A stretch of 64,000 nucleotides of DNA from Lactiplantibacillus modestisalitolerans (GTDB lineage: Bacteria > Bacillota > Bacilli > Lactobacillales > Lactobacillaceae), in contig NZ_BJEA01000010.1 of assembly GCF_005405425.1 (NCBI RefSeq), positions 62,001 through 126,000 on the forward strand, given 5' to 3'. A program made the position numbers and the translations under genes. Below the pieces are notes generated by a model. It saw nothing but the letters and a program-made list of their open reading frames with translations. It was not told the DNA's origin and searched no databases. Below are positions 37,836 through 47,211 of this stretch, piece by piece (positions within the stretch are counted from its first letter, which is position 1; each line of letters opens with the position of its first letter).

Positions 37836-37877
37836 GTCGTTGCTCAAGCGGCGCGTGTGCGTCATTCTGAAAGCTAG

Positions 37878-37912
37878 GAGAGACTGTGACTTTTGTCGCG
37901 GGCTCTTTTTTT
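37878..37912 (+). terminator. Terminator after the DUF1836 gene
   Basis: GAG..CTGTGAC, TTTT, GTCGCGG.GCTC, then a run of T. The stem resembles those at 17112 and 24846. Confidence 0.6.
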
Positions 37913-38130
37913 CGGCTTGCGGTTAGCGAATTTTGTCCCATTGAACGGGGTAATACTGGATTGCAAACAATTGAAAATTGATGAAATAACGCTACAATTA
38001 GTGGCAGATGGGTAGTTATTTTAAGTTCGTAAGGTCAATTGACTAACTTCTAATGGTACAATTGAGATACGGGGGCACGCAAAGGCTTGCGCGGTTCGCG
38101 ACTTAGGCTTGACAGAAAAGGGGAAATCGC

Positions 38131-38880
38131 ATGAAGGTGTTTATCAGTGACGATCAAGAACCGCAACGTCTCTGGTTAAACGACGTCATTACCAAACAAT
38201 TGGATGACTTAAATTTTGACTATGAATTGGCACCGGCTTGGCAGCCTGCCGACGTTTTGGCCGCCGTTAAGGCGAGTCGCGGACCGAATTTATACTTTTT
38301 AGACATCGTGTTGCAACGTGAAATTAACGGCATTCAGCTCGCATCCAAAATTCGGGATTACGATCCGGATGGGTTTATCGTTTACGTCACGGTTCGAGAT
38401 GATATGATGCCCGCCACGCTGGACGCGATGACGACGCCAACTGGTTTTATTTCCAAGGCGAATATGTTTGACGTGGTGCACTTTGCACCGCAAGTTCGGC
38501 AGGTTCTGGAGGTCATTAAAAAGCGCTTAAATTGCTTGCAGCGGGAAATGGAACCGACTTTGACGATTCAAAGTGGTGCGTTATTATTAACATTGAAATT
38601 AAAAGATATTGTTTACTGCGAAAAAGTTCACGGGTTACGGACGACGCGAATCATCACGACTGACCAAGCGTACGTGGTGCATAAAAATTTGAATACGATT
38701 AAGGCCCAGCTAACGAATGGGCGCTTTTTCAACGAATTTCAAAGTTATGCGTTGAATTTATCGATGGTCGTCAGCGTTGATTTTAATAAGGGCGTGATTC
38801 GGATGATTAACGGTGACCGGCTGACCTTTAGTCGCGGAACAATTAAGAAATTACGCGCTTACTATCAAGCGCAGGAATAG
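38131..38880 (+). CDS. LytTR-family response regulator (AgrA/ComE-like), orphan
   Basis: 249 aa. Receiver domain (about 1-125): the acidic pair in FISDDQEP, the phospho-acceptor Asp in LYFLDIVLQ, and the conserved Lys in PTGFISKAN. LytTR DNA-binding domain (about 145-245): LKLKDIVYCEKVHGLRTTRI, VVHKNLNTIKAQL and FFNEFQSYALNLSMV. Family members usually control bacteriocins, competence or autolysis. No histidine kinase or peptide gene is adjacent; the next gene, 9 bp downstream, is an HD hydrolase. ATG behind AAAGGGG. Confidence 0.9.
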   Translation: MKVFISDDQEPQRLWLNDVITKQLDDLNFDYELAPAWQPADVLAAVKASRGPNLYFLDIVLQREINGIQLASKIRDYDPDGFIVYVTVRDDMMPATLDAMTTPTGFISKANMFDVVHFAPQVRQVLEVIKKRLNCLQREMEPTLTIQSGALLLTLKLKDIVYCEKVHGLRTTRIITTDQAYVVHKNLNTIKAQLTNGRFFNEFQSYALNLSMVVSVDFNKGVIRMINGDRLTFSRGTIKKLRAYYQAQE

Positions 38881-38889
38881 GATGAGCAG

Positions 38890-39546
38890 ATGATAACGGA
38901 TACCCAATTAGCAACGTTAAAAGCGTACGCTTTGCAGCGCTTGGCACAGGATCGGAGTGGGCATGGTGATGACCACCTCCAGCGGGTTAATCGCTTGGCC
39001 CGGCGATTAGCTCAGGCGGAAGGGGTCAATCTCAACTTGACCTTGGCCGCGGCGTGGCTCCACGACGTCATTGATGATAAGTTAATGGCTGATCCACAGG
39101 CCGCCCACGCGGCGCTGGCACAAAAATTAACGGCTACGGGGGTGGCGCCCGCTGATCAAACCGCGATTTTTGCAATTATTGATCATATGTCTTTCAGTAA
39201 GGGGTTTGCGGGGCAGCAATCCCTTAGTTTGGAAGGACAAATTGTGCAAGACGCGGACCGCTTAGACGCGATCGGAGCAATCGGGATCGCGCGGGCGCTT
39301 TACTATTCCGGTCACGTAGGAGAAAAAATTTACGATCCGGCGATTGCCCCACGGATGAACATGACCCGTGAACAGTATCGTAACCAGCCTGGAACCGCCA
39401 TCAACCATTTTGATGAAAAGCTATTTAAGTTAGAAGGGTTGATGAATACGGCGGCGGCCAAACGGTTAGCGGCGAGTCGGACGCAAGTGATGCGACGCTT
39501 CGTTGCACAATTTAAAGCTGAGTGGACGGCTGAAGACCAAGATTAA
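38890..39546 (+). CDS. HD-domain phosphohydrolase
   Basis: 218 aa. The HD metal site is spread over H28-like GHGDDHLQRVNRLA, AAAWLHDVIDDKL (HD pair at about residues 58-59) and QDADRLDAIGAIGIAR (Asp near 119), as in the YedJ/HDIG family of nucleotide or phosphate-ester hydrolases. Substrate unknown. Follows the LytTR gene by 9 bp and ends at a strong terminator. Confidence 0.88.
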   Translation: MITDTQLATLKAYALQRLAQDRSGHGDDHLQRVNRLARRLAQAEGVNLNLTLAAAWLHDVIDDKLMADPQAAHAALAQKLTATGVAPADQTAIFAIIDHMSFSKGFAGQQSLSLEGQIVQDADRLDAIGAIGIARALYYSGHVGEKIYDPAIAPRMNMTREQYRNQPGTAINHFDEKLFKLEGLMNTAAAKRLAASRTQVMRRFVAQFKAEWTAEDQD

Positions 39547-39558
39547 GCGTACAACTTA

Positions 39559-39598
39559 AAAAGACCGACTTGCAGGATACCTGACAAGTCGGTCTTTT
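39559..39598 (+). terminator. Terminator of the LytTR-HD unit
   Basis: AAAGACCGACTTG pairs with CAAGTCGGTCTTTT. Confidence 0.92.
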
Positions 39599-39606
39599 AT
39601 AATGGA

Positions 39607-39622
39607 ATAGTCGAAACGTGTT
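39607..39622 (-). repeat. Intergenic repeat copy 3, inverted
   Basis: ATAGTCGAAACGTGT is the inverse complement of the ACACGTTTCGGCTAT segment at 17076, with one difference. It is a short match, so it could be a decayed copy or chance. Confidence 0.35.
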
Positions 39623-39643
39623 TGGCCCGTGCATTCCCAAGCC

Positions 39644-40414
39644 TTAGCGACGGACAAGTAACCGGCTGGCTAGGGCGACCAGCAGTGAGAGAACCACGGC
39701 GTAACCTAAAATAATGGTGAGCGTGACGCCCCACTGGATGAGTCCCTGCAACCAGGTCGTGATTCCGAGCCAGGTTAACAGGCTTGTGCCCACAATGATG
39801 GTGGCGAGGGTACTGTATAATCCCACGGCACTATTTTGATAGTCGGCGGGACTAAGGTCGAAGCCACCCAAAACGATCATTAGGGATAACCCAGCTAGCA
39901 AGATCAACCGGCCAACGCTGGTCGGGGTCGTTAGGATCAGGTGCCAACTACCGGTCCAATCAAGGACGGTGGGCGTAGCGGCAAGGTGCATAATGGCCCG
40001 CGCGAGTCCCGGCCAGAGCCAGTAATCTAAGCCGAGGAGTGCCGCTGTGCAACCGAAAATGGGGGCGACGCCGATAAACAGGTTGCCAATCACCTGGTAG
40101 TAGTTACCAGCTTGCCAAGTGTGATTGACGTAGCCGAGGGCCAGGTCGTCATCGCTGCCCGCGGTTAGGTGGGGGCGTTTGATTAGACGCACGGACTGGA
40201 TGCCGTGCCGGAAGAGCACCGCGACGATCAAGTGGCTCAGTTCGTGAATCACAATTCCTAAAGCACCGCAATAAACCTGGCTATTAACGCCAAAGCGATT
40301 AACGAGGTTGCGCTTGCTGCGCCGGTTGAGAACGGTTAGGAGCCCTGCAAACCCACCGGGAATGCCGATTAGGACGAGTAACGCAACCAAATTATTAAGT
40401 AGAATGGCTTTCAA
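39644..40414 (-). CDS. Membrane protein with HExxH metalloprotease motif (M50-like)
   Basis: 256 aa with about 6-7 hydrophobic helices. IVIHELSHLIVAVLF (about residues 54-68) carries HExxH inside a hydrophobic helix, as in site-2 type intramembrane proteases. A later segment with NLFIGVAPIFG resembles the N-x-x-P/PxxG element; the second metal-ligand Asp is not clear. It may be an intramembrane protease or an inactive relative. Its start lies 4 bp after the stop of the YbaK-type gene, so the two form an operon. Confidence 0.7.
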   Translation of the reverse strand: MKAILLNNLVALLVLIGIPGGFAGLLTVLNRRSKRNLVNRFGVNSQVYCGALGIVIHELSHLIVAVLFRHGIQSVRLIKRPHLTAGSDDDLALGYVNHTWQAGNYYQVIGNLFIGVAPIFGCTAALLGLDYWLWPGLARAIMHLAATPTVLDWTGSWHLILTTPTSVGRLILLAGLSLMIVLGGFDLSPADYQNSAVGLYSTLATIIVGTSLLTWLGITTWLQGLIQWGVTLTIILGYAVVLSLLVALASRLLVRR

Positions 40415-40418
40415 ACGG

Positions 40419-40925
40419 TTACTCCGTTATTTCGCCGAACGTGCCGTGGACGAGCTTTTTTAAATCATTAGCATCAATTTCGATTGAACGACCGATTTTA
40501 CCGGAAGACACCAAAATTTTGCCCTGTTCCTTAGCCGTGGTGTTGATGTAAATCGGAAACTTCTTAGTTTCCCAAATACCGACCGGGGTGTTCGCACCGT
40601 GCTGGTAACCAGTTGTCCGTTCAAGGTCCTTGAGCGGAATCATACCAACTTTTTTGTTACCGGACAACTTTGCTAGTTTTTTATAACTCAGGTGCTCGTC
40701 TAAGGGTAAAACACCGACTAACGGGCCAGTTTTATTACCGGTTAACGCCAGCGTTTTATAAATATGGTGTTCATCCACACCGAGGTGGTCGACCTGGAGC
40801 TGTTCGACGTCTCCTTCGGTCTCAGTTGGAAATTCATACTGCTGATAAGCGACGTTGGCCTTATCTAAAATTTTTTCAACGAGTGTTTTGCCGAGTTGGG
40901 CCTGTTTCTTTTTCTTCTTGGACAT
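40419..40925 (-). CDS. ybaK: YbaK/EbsC-type Cys-tRNA deacylase
   Basis: 168 aa from the ATG at 40925 (MSKKKKKQAQLGKT). Aminoacyl-tRNA deacylase fold with HIYKTLALTGN near residue 54, the KKLAKLSGNKKVGM segment (conserved Lys) near 83, and GIWETKKFPIYINTTA near 120. Trans-editing enzyme that clears mischarged Cys-tRNA(Pro). Its promoter region overlaps the divergent GntR operator. Confidence 0.88.
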   Translation of the reverse strand: MSKKKKKQAQLGKTLVEKILDKANVAYQQYEFPTETEGDVEQLQVDHLGVDEHHIYKTLALTGNKTGPLVGVLPLDEHLSYKKLAKLSGNKKVGMIPLKDLERTTGYQHGANTPVGIWETKKFPIYINTTAKEQGKILVSSGKIGRSIEIDANDLKKLVHGTFGEITE

Positions 40926-40965
40926 GTTTTCACCTTCACTAAAATATAATACGTTCCAATTTAAT

Positions 40966-40983
40966 AAATGGACCGGTTCAATT
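40966..40983. promoter_or_regulatory. GntR operator upstream of its own gene
   Basis: AAATGGACCGGTTCAATT closely matches the core AATTGGACCGTTCCAATT of the 30-bp palindrome before the phosphoketolase gene. An added half-site, CGTTCCAATTT, lies at 40952-40962. It is in the region shared with the divergent ybaK gene. Confidence 0.65.
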
Positions 40984-41045
40984 CGCCAAAAAAGTTTAAA
41001 TTCTGCTATACTAGGGTTAGTTATCACGAGTAAGGAGGGGTACCG

Positions 41046-41771
41046 ATGGCAGACCTGGTTTATCAACAAGTCATTACCGACCTCAATCAGCGAATTATGG
41101 CGAATGAATTTCCCGATAAAAAATTACCGGACGAACGTAGCCTGAGTGATCAATATCACGTCAGTCGTAGTTCGGTTAAGCGTGCGCTCAACGTCCTAGC
41201 TAATCAGGGATTGATTTTTAAAAAACGCGGTTCGGGCACGTTTATTAATCCATTATATCTTAAAAATCAATCCTCTTTTAAATACGAAGGAACTAACTTG
41301 GGAATCACGGACAGCTTGAATACTGAAGGCGCACAACCTAGTATTCAATTATTAGACTTTCAAGTCATTCCTGCAAGTCAAGAGTTGCAACAGGACCTTT
41401 TTTTAAGTCCCGATGAGTTTGTTTACGAAATTAAGCGCCTGCGGTTGTTGGATGAGCGGCCGTTTATGATTGAAACGGGCTACATCCCGATCAAATTAGT
41501 ACCGGAACTAAATCGCCAAGTGGTGAGTGGCTCGATTTTTAACTACGTCCAACAGACGCTCAACGCCGCAGTTACCAAATCGTTTCTTTCGATTTCGGCG
41601 GATGCGTCGAGTGCTAATGACCAGCAACTATTGCAGTTAAAACCAACCGAACCGGTTGGCGTTATGAGCGGAATTTTTTTCTTGGACGACGGTACGCCGT
41701 TCGAAGTTTCGAATATGCGGCTCCATTACCGCTATATGAAGTATACGACCTTTGTTTCCACTAACGGGTAG
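41046..41771 (+). CDS. GntR/UTRA-type transcription regulator, probable phosphoketolase regulator
   Basis: 241 aa, start behind AAGGAGGGG. The N-terminal winged helix (about 1-70) has LPDERSLSDQYHVSRSSVKRALNVLANQGLI, followed by a UTRA effector domain (about 90-235) with YEIKRLRLLDERPFMIETGYIP. These proteins usually respond to sugar phosphates. Location just before the phosphoketolase gene and a shared operator at both promoters make that gene its likely target. Confidence 0.9.
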   Translation: MADLVYQQVITDLNQRIMANEFPDKKLPDERSLSDQYHVSRSSVKRALNVLANQGLIFKKRGSGTFINPLYLKNQSSFKYEGTNLGITDSLNTEGAQPSIQLLDFQVIPASQELQQDLFLSPDEFVYEIKRLRLLDERPFMIETGYIPIKLVPELNRQVVSGSIFNYVQQTLNAAVTKSFLSISADASSANDQQLLQLKPTEPVGVMSGIFFLDDGTPFEVSNMRLHYRYMKYTTFVSTNG

Positions 41772-41809
41772 CCAGTTAAGCCGGTATCCGTTTAAATTAA
41801 ACCAGTCTA

Positions 41810-41848
41810 AAAAGCGCGTGGCTAGTGCAACTAGCGCGGGCTTTTTAT
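41810..41848 (+). terminator. Terminator of the GntR gene
   Basis: AAAAAGCGCGTGGCTAGT pairs with CTAGCGCGGGCTTTTT. Confidence 0.75.
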
Positions 41849-41853
41849 TTGGA

Positions 41854-41883
41854 TTAGTCAATTGGACCGTTCCAATTGACTAA
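41854..41883. promoter_or_regulatory. Perfect 13-bp-arm operator before phosphoketolase
   Basis: TTAGTCAATTGGA, CCGT, TCCAATTGACTAA: a perfect 30-bp inverted repeat that ends 5 bp upstream of the -35 hexamer TTGACT. Its core is repeated upstream of the gntR gene. Confidence 0.8.
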
Positions 41884-41887
41884 AAGG

Positions 41888-41935
41888 TTGACTTTTATTA
41901 GGGACTTGTTAAAATGGTAGCTGTAAACGATATTG
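41888..41935 (+). promoter_or_regulatory. Phosphoketolase promoter with cre-like site
   Basis: TTGACT (41888-41893), 16-base spacer, TAAAAT (41910-41915). TGTAAACGATATTG (41922-41935), near the expected start of transcription, matches a cre site except at the last two bases. Confidence 0.65.
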
Positions 41936-41976
41936 ATCGTCTCAAACGAAAGTGCATATTGAAGGAGTGTTTTGAT

Positions 41977-44343
41977 ATGGCAACAGATTACTCATCACCA
42001 GCATATTTAAAAGCCGTTGATAAGTACTGGCGAGCAGCCAACTACTTGTCAGTCGGTCAACTTTATTTAAAAGATAATCCACTATTACGACGGCCATTAA
42101 AGGCCAGTGACGTTAAGGTCCATCCAATCGGCCACTGGGGTACGATTGCTGGGCAAAACTTTATTTATGCCCACTTAAACCGGGTCATTAACAAGTACAA
42201 CTTGAAGATGTTTTACGTTGAAGGTCCCGGTCATGGTGGTCAAGTGATGGTATCTAACTCCTACTTGGACGGGAGCTATACTGAAACGTATCCCGAAATT
42301 ACACAGGATGTTGACGGGATGCAGAAACTCTTTAAGCAGTTCTCGTTCCCAGGGGGCGTGGCTTCCCACGCGGCTCCCGAAACGCCGGGTTCCATCCATG
42401 AAGGTGGCGAACTGGGTTACTCAATCTCCCACGGGGTTGGCGCCATTTTGGATAATCCGAACGAAATTGCGGCCGTTGTCGTTGGTGATGGTGAATCTGA
42501 AACCGGACCACTGGCAACTTCTTGGCAATCAACGAAATTCATCAACCCGATCAACGATGGGGCGGTTCTACCAATTTTAAACTTAAACGGTTTTAAGATT
42601 TCTAACCCAACTATCTTTGGTCGGACGCCCGATGCTAAAATTAAAGAATACTTTGAAAGCATGAACTGGGAACCAATTTTTGTCGAAGGTGACGATCCTG
42701 AAAAGGTTCATCCAGCGTTAGCTAAAGCGATGGACGAAGCCGTTGAAAAGATTGAAGCCATTCAAAAGAATGCGCGTGACAACAACGATGCCAGCTTACC
42801 GGTATGGCCAATGATCGTCTTCCGTGCACCGAAGGGCTGGACTGGTCCGAAGTCGTGGGATGGCGATAAAATCGAAGGCTCTTTCCGGGCCCATCAAATT
42901 CCAATTCCCGTTGACCAAAACGACATGGAACACGCAGACGCGTTGGTTGATTGGCTCAAGTCCTACCGTCCCGAAGAATTATTTAATGCGGATGGTAGCC
43001 TGAAAGACGATATCAAGGCTATTATTCCTCAAGGTCAAAGTCGGATGGCAGCCAACCCAATCACAAACGGGGGGGTTGATCCCAAGGCATTGAACTTACC
43101 AAACTTCCGCGACTATGCTGTTGATACGAGCAAGCATGGGGCCAACGTCAAACAAGACATGATTGTTTGGTCCGACTATCTCCGGGACGTAATCAAGAAG
43201 AACCCGGATAACTTCCGGTTATTCGGTCCGGATGAAACGATGTCGAACCGGTTATACGGCATTTTTGAAGCCACTAATCGGCAATGGCTGGAAGATATTC
43301 ATCCCGATAGTGACCAATACGAAGCGCCAGCTGGCCGAATCTTGGATGCGCAGTTATCTGAACACCAAGCGGAAGGTTGGCTTGAAGGTTACGTCTTAAC
43401 TGGTCGGCACGGCCTGTTTGCGAGCTACGAAGCCTTTTTGCGGGTCGTTGACTCAATGCTGACCCAGCACTTCAAGTGGTTACGGAAGGCCAATGAACTT
43501 GACTGGCGCAAGAAGTACCCGTCACTCAACATCATTGCGTCCTCAACGGTTTTCCAACAAGATCATAATGGCTATACCCACCAAGATCCAGGGGCGTTAA
43601 CCCACTTAGCTGAAAAGAAGCCGGAATATATCCGCGAATACTTGCCAGCTGATGCGAACACCTTGCTGGCGGTCGGCGACGTGGTTTTCCGGAGTCAGGA
43701 AAAGATTAACTACGTTGTAACGTCGAAGCATCCACGGCCACAGTGGTTCAGCATTGATGAAGCTAAGAAATTAGTTGATAACGGGCTGGGCATCGTTGAC
43801 TGGGCAAGTACTGACCAGGGGAGTGAACCAGACATCGTCTTCGCTGCGGCTGGGACGGAACCAACGCTTGAAACGTTGGCTGCGATCCAGTTATTGCACG
43901 AAAACTTCCCAGAAATGAAGATTCGGTTCGTCAACGTGGTCGACATCTTGAAGTTACGCAGTCCTGAAAAGGACCCGCGTGGCTTGTCCGATGCAGAATT
44001 TGACCACTACTTTACGAAGGATAAGCCAGTCGTCTTCGCGTTCCACGGCTATGAAGATCTCGTTCGTGACATCTTCTTTGACCGGCATAACCATAACTTA
44101 CACGTGCATGGCTACCGTGAAAACGGGGACATCACCACGCCGTTTGACGTGCGGGTCGTTAACCAAATGGACCGCTTCGACTTAGCAAAGTCGGCGATTG
44201 CTGTTCAACCAGCACTCGTTGACCGTGGCGCCGCCTTCGTTCAAGCAATGGACGACATGCTCGCTAAGCACAATGCCTACATTCGTGACGCTGGGACTGA
44301 TTTACCAGAAGTCAATGATTGGCAATGGAAAGGGTTAAAATAA
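41977..44343 (+). CDS. xpkA: Xylulose-5-phosphate/fructose-6-phosphate phosphoketolase
   Basis: 788 aa from the ATG at 41977, behind AAGGAG; the ATG at 41914 lacks a site. N-terminal [21 protein letters not shown] and EGPGHGG, the thiamine diphosphate motif [14 protein letters not shown] near residue 173, and the middle-domain [15 protein letters not shown]. Splits xylulose 5-phosphate to acetyl phosphate and glyceraldehyde 3-phosphate, the key step of heterolactic fermentation. Bracketed by its own promoter and a strong terminator. Confidence 0.97.
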   Translation: MATDYSSPAYLKAVDKYWRAANYLSVGQLYLKDNPLLRRPLKASDVKVHPIGHWGTIAGQNFIYAHLNRVINKYNLKMFYVEGPGHGGQVMVSNSYLDGSYTETYPEITQDVDGMQKLFKQFSFPGGVASHAAPETPGSIHEGGELGYSISHGVGAILDNPNEIAAVVVGDGESETGPLATSWQSTKFINPINDGAVLPILNLNGFKISNPTIFGRTPDAKIKEYFESMNWEPIFVEGDDPEKVHPALAKAMDEAVEKIEAIQKNARDNNDASLPVWPMIVFRAPKGWTGPKSWDGDKIEGSFRAHQIPIPVDQNDMEHADALVDWLKSYRPEELFNADGSLKDDIKAIIPQGQSRMAANPITNGGVDPKALNLPNFRDYAVDTSKHGANVKQDMIVWSDYLRDVIKKNPDNFRLFGPDETMSNRLYGIFEATNRQWLEDIHPDSDQYEAPAGRILDAQLSEHQAEGWLEGYVLTGRHGLFASYEAFLRVVDSMLTQHFKWLRKANELDWRKKYPSLNIIASSTVFQQDHNGYTHQDPGALTHLAEKKPEYIREYLPADANTLLAVGDVVFRSQEKINYVVTSKHPRPQWFSIDEAKKLVDNGLGIVDWASTDQGSEPDIVFAAAGTEPTLETLAAIQLLHENFPEMKIRFVNVVDILKLRSPEKDPRGLSDAEFDHYFTKDKPVVFAFHGYEDLVRDIFFDRHNHNLHVHGYRENGDITTPFDVRVVNQMDRFDLAKSAIAVQPALVDRGAAFVQAMDDMLAKHNAYIRDAGTDLPEVNDWQWKGLK

Positions 44344-44379
44344 CCATTAACCGCAATCCAAATTAATTGAATTTAACTG

Positions 44380-44415
44380 AAACGCCCGCAGGCTATTTAA
44401 ACCTGCGGGCGTTTT
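44380..44415 (+). terminator. Terminator of phosphoketolase
   Basis: AAACGCCCGCAGG pairs with CCTGCGGGCGTTT. Confidence 0.92.
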
Positions 44416-44418
44416 AAG

Positions 44419-45324
44419 TTACAACTGATCAATTTGCTGTGGTTGCTGGAAAATAGGGGGAAGTGGCGCCGGTACGGTCACCCGGGTAGTGCTAAACGGC
44501 AGTTGTAAGTCCAACTGGCGGGCGTGGAGTAATAACCGCGGGGCGGTACCGGCCGCAACGTCGTACAGGGGGTCGCCGATAATCGGGTGACCACTAGCAG
44601 CGAGGTGGACTCTGAGTTGGTGGGTGCGGCCCGTATGCAGGGTCAGTGCCACTAAACTATGGTGAGCCGTGGTCGTTAGTACCCGGTAATCAGTGCTGGC
44701 TGGTTGCGCATCGGCCGTGTTGATCCAACGCTTGCGTTTATCAGCGGGGTCGTGACCAATCGGCGCGTTTAGCTGTCCAACCGCGGCCGTAAAGTGGCCC
44801 CGCACCCATGCCAGGTACTTGCGGTGAATGATTTTTTCACTAATTAAGCGGTCTAAAATGGGAACGACGACCGGATTCTTAGCGACGAGCATTGCTCCCG
44901 AGGTCATCTGATCCAGGCGGTGGACCATGTAGGGGGCCTGATGCGTTTTAGCCAGTTCTGGCGCCAAATAATTGAGGATGGACCCGTTTTCGTCCGGTCG
45001 GTTGGGGTGGCTCTTAATGCCAGCCGGTTTATCCACCACTAATAAATCGGCAGTTTGGTATAGGATGGTCGGCTGATAATGATTATCTAATAGGTAACTA
45101 GAAGTTGGCGTGCGAAAATCACTGGCGATGAAGGTCAGGGCCAGCTGGTCACCGGGATGAACGACTCGTGCAATTGATGTTTGGACACCGTTTAAGTAAA
45201 TTCGCCGGGTCTGGCGTAATTGGCCCTGGATGCGCTTAGGAATCAACCAAGCTTGTAAACACGCCCGGATGGTGGCCTGATTGAAAGCGGGTGGAATGGT
45301 TAGTTGGTAGTGCCATTGTTGCAT
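44419..45324 (-). CDS. RluA-family 23S rRNA/tRNA pseudouridine synthase
   Basis: 301 aa. A short S4-like N-terminal region, then the catalytic domain with MVHRLDQMTSGAMLVAKNP (HRLD with catalytic Asp, about residue 139) and the later LHTGRTHQLRVHLAASGHPI (about 227-246). Which uridine it modifies is not determinable here. ATG behind AAGGAG. Confidence 0.92.
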   Translation of the reverse strand: MQQWHYQLTIPPAFNQATIRACLQAWLIPKRIQGQLRQTRRIYLNGVQTSIARVVHPGDQLALTFIASDFRTPTSSYLLDNHYQPTILYQTADLLVVDKPAGIKSHPNRPDENGSILNYLAPELAKTHQAPYMVHRLDQMTSGAMLVAKNPVVVPILDRLISEKIIHRKYLAWVRGHFTAAVGQLNAPIGHDPADKRKRWINTADAQPASTDYRVLTTTAHHSLVALTLHTGRTHQLRVHLAASGHPIIGDPLYDVAAGTAPRLLLHARQLDLQLPFSTTRVTVPAPLPPIFQQPQQIDQL

Positions 45325-45463
45325 TTGAAAAGCTCCTTAAAAATTTACACGGCTCCCCGAGTTGAGTTAGATCAATCCCGGAGATCCGTGCAAAAGTGCT
45401 AATTTAGGTTGTTTTGAATAAGACCACTGATTATAACGGATTGAAATCCTCTAAATCATAGCA

Positions 45464-45976
45464 TTATTCCGATAAATTGTCCGAATGGGTTTGCTCAGAA
45501 GTACTTTTGTCCGACCCAAAAAGAATTTTCATGACGATCACGAGTAGTGAAATGACGGCAACGAGGACCGCAGCCGCAATTAGCACAAAGTCTGCCAACA
45601 ATATGTAAGAGCGGGTTGCGGTGACCGTTGGCATAATTTGAATTAGTGAAATTAAGGCGCCAAATAGGACTGCCATGGCCGCTGCGTCGAAAAAGCTACG
45701 GGCTGCCCGGGAAATGTTTAGGGTGGCCACGCTATTGGCGATGATATTAATAATGGCTAAAACCGTAATTGCAGAAAAAATCGCGCCAGCATAAACCAGG
45801 TCGATGTTGATGGTTGTGGCGGTAATTAATTTAGCGGCTGTAAAACAGATTAAAGCAATCAAATAAGTCACAATTCCAATTTTAGTGAACGTTCGTAACG
45901 CGCGAATTGATTGCCGATCAACAACCCCCCAAAACACAATTAGTAAGATACTGATAATTAACAGGACTGCTTCCAT
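45464..45976 (-). CDS. Hypothetical membrane protein, 170 aa
   Basis: Five predicted membrane helices (about 3-20, 32-52, 60-85, 95-115 and 125-150) and a short acidic, Ser-rich tail. No family recognised. ATG behind GGAGAG. Stands alone between rluA and the universal stress protein gene. Confidence 0.7.
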   Translation of the reverse strand: MEAVLLIISILLIVFWGVVDRQSIRALRTFTKIGIVTYLIALICFTAAKLITATTINIDLVYAGAIFSAITVLAIINIIANSVATLNISRAARSFFDAAAMAVLFGALISLIQIMPTVTATRSYILLADFVLIAAAVLVAVISLLVIVMKILFGSDKSTSEQTHSDNLSE

Positions 45977-46168
45977 AAAAATCTCTCCTTTTCCCTCATA
46001 GCACTCATTAATTTTAGCATAAAAAATATATAATTATTAATTTTAAAAATGAAACTAAAATTATTTTTGTGCAGTGTGAAATTAGGGGGGTAAAGCCGGT
46101 TTTATGGAAAGTCAGGGGATGTTAATGGCCGCATGAATCTTAACTCACAACGCATTAATATGCACTAA

Positions 46169-46210
46169 AAATAGGCCCCCAGTTATCAAGTTAGACTGAG
46201 TGGCCTATAC
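46169..46210 (-). terminator. Terminator of the universal stress protein gene
   Basis: ATAGGCC pairs with GGCCTAT; on the minus strand it is followed by TTTTTAG. Confidence 0.6.
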
Positions 46211-46259
46211 ATTATGGTTATCAATTAAAAGCGCCGTAAAAAAAGAGTGCCAATTAACC

Positions 46260-46709
46260 CTATTTTTCGGGCTTAACAATTAGAACGTCGCAAATCGCGT
46301 TTCGACTGACGTAGGTCGTGACGGAACCAACCATTAAACGTTCAACTGCAGATAACCCGGTTGAACCAATCATAATTAATTGATTATGATGATCAGCCGG
46401 AAATTCACGCGCAATCACTGGCTTCGGGTTACCAAAGCGAATATGGATATCGACGTCGGTAACACCGGCATCAATGGCCTGTTGCTTGAGGCCTTCTAAT
46501 CGTTTTTGAACGTCTTCAGATAGTTTATAGATTACGTCACCGCTAACGGCGCCACCATAAGTGTCGCTGAATTGATTAACTTCTAAAACGTTTAAAATAT
46601 CGAGGTGGGTTTGATTGCGTTTAGCAACTTCAATGCCCCGCTTCAAAACTTCTGATGTCACCTTGGAACCATCAACTGGTACCAGGATGTTTTGATATTG
46701 TTGTAACAT
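46260..46709 (-). CDS. Universal stress protein, UspA family
   Basis: 149 aa from the ATG at 46709 (MLQQYQNILVPVDGS). Asp in NILVPVDGS, and the ATP-binding GSTGLSAVERLMVGSVTTYV near residue 115 (G-2x-G-9x-G(S/T)). Probably an ATP-binding stress response protein. In-frame extension to 46757 lacks conserved residues. Confidence 0.92.
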   Translation of the reverse strand: MLQQYQNILVPVDGSKVTSEVLKRGIEVAKRNQTHLDILNVLEVNQFSDTYGGAVSGDVIYKLSEDVQKRLEGLKQQAIDAGVTDVDIHIRFGNPKPVIAREFPADHHNQLIMIGSTGLSAVERLMVGSVTTYVSRNAICDVLIVKPEK

Positions 46710-47211
46710 AATTGCGACCCCCGTTTGGTATGGCAAAGAATAGCTATATTTTAGCATTATTTGGTGGTGCTGTAAGCCATTTAGTCCAGATTCATTGGCA
46801 GTGACGTGCTTTTTTTCGATATCATGATTTTAATTCAATAATTTAATTCCAACTTTTTTTTGCGAATTGGTTAGGTTACAGCATTGTTACGATGTTAGTA
46901 AAGATTAATTTTATAATGAATTTTAAGAGAAGTGATTTTAGGGAAGTATGGTTTGAAAGCGCTGTATATAAGGCTTAATTGCCTAGATAAGTTAACAAAC
47001 AAAAGTTTAAAGGCTTTGTAATGATTAGTTGACTAATAGTCAATTATAACAAAAATGTAAATAACTAATTATTAAATATACAATATCGGGTTATCTGAAT
47101 TGAATGTGAAAAGTCAGCATGCTAACATGTAAATCGTAGTAGTAGGTTTCAGTATTAGTATTTGGGAGTCGGGTTTACCACAATTTATGATGAAAGTTTG
47201 GGGAGTTAAAA
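46710..47211. other. 502-bp AT-rich intergenic region
   Basis: Divergent region between the usp gene and the GH73 hydrolase gene. No ORF longer than 60 codons, no clear terminator or structured RNA. It probably holds the promoters of both genes; no confident pair of hexamers could be picked out on the plus strand. Confidence 0.5.

Noticed and set aside
38070-38120. c-di-GMP riboswitch before the LytTR gene, from GCACGCAAAGG
   Set aside because: Only a few bases resemble the GEMM motif; the second conserved block and a terminator are missing.
46840-47210. WalR-type (TGTWAH) box upstream of the GH73 gene
   Set aside because: Single TGTAAT or TGTAAA half-sites are seen but no pair with the right 5-base spacing.
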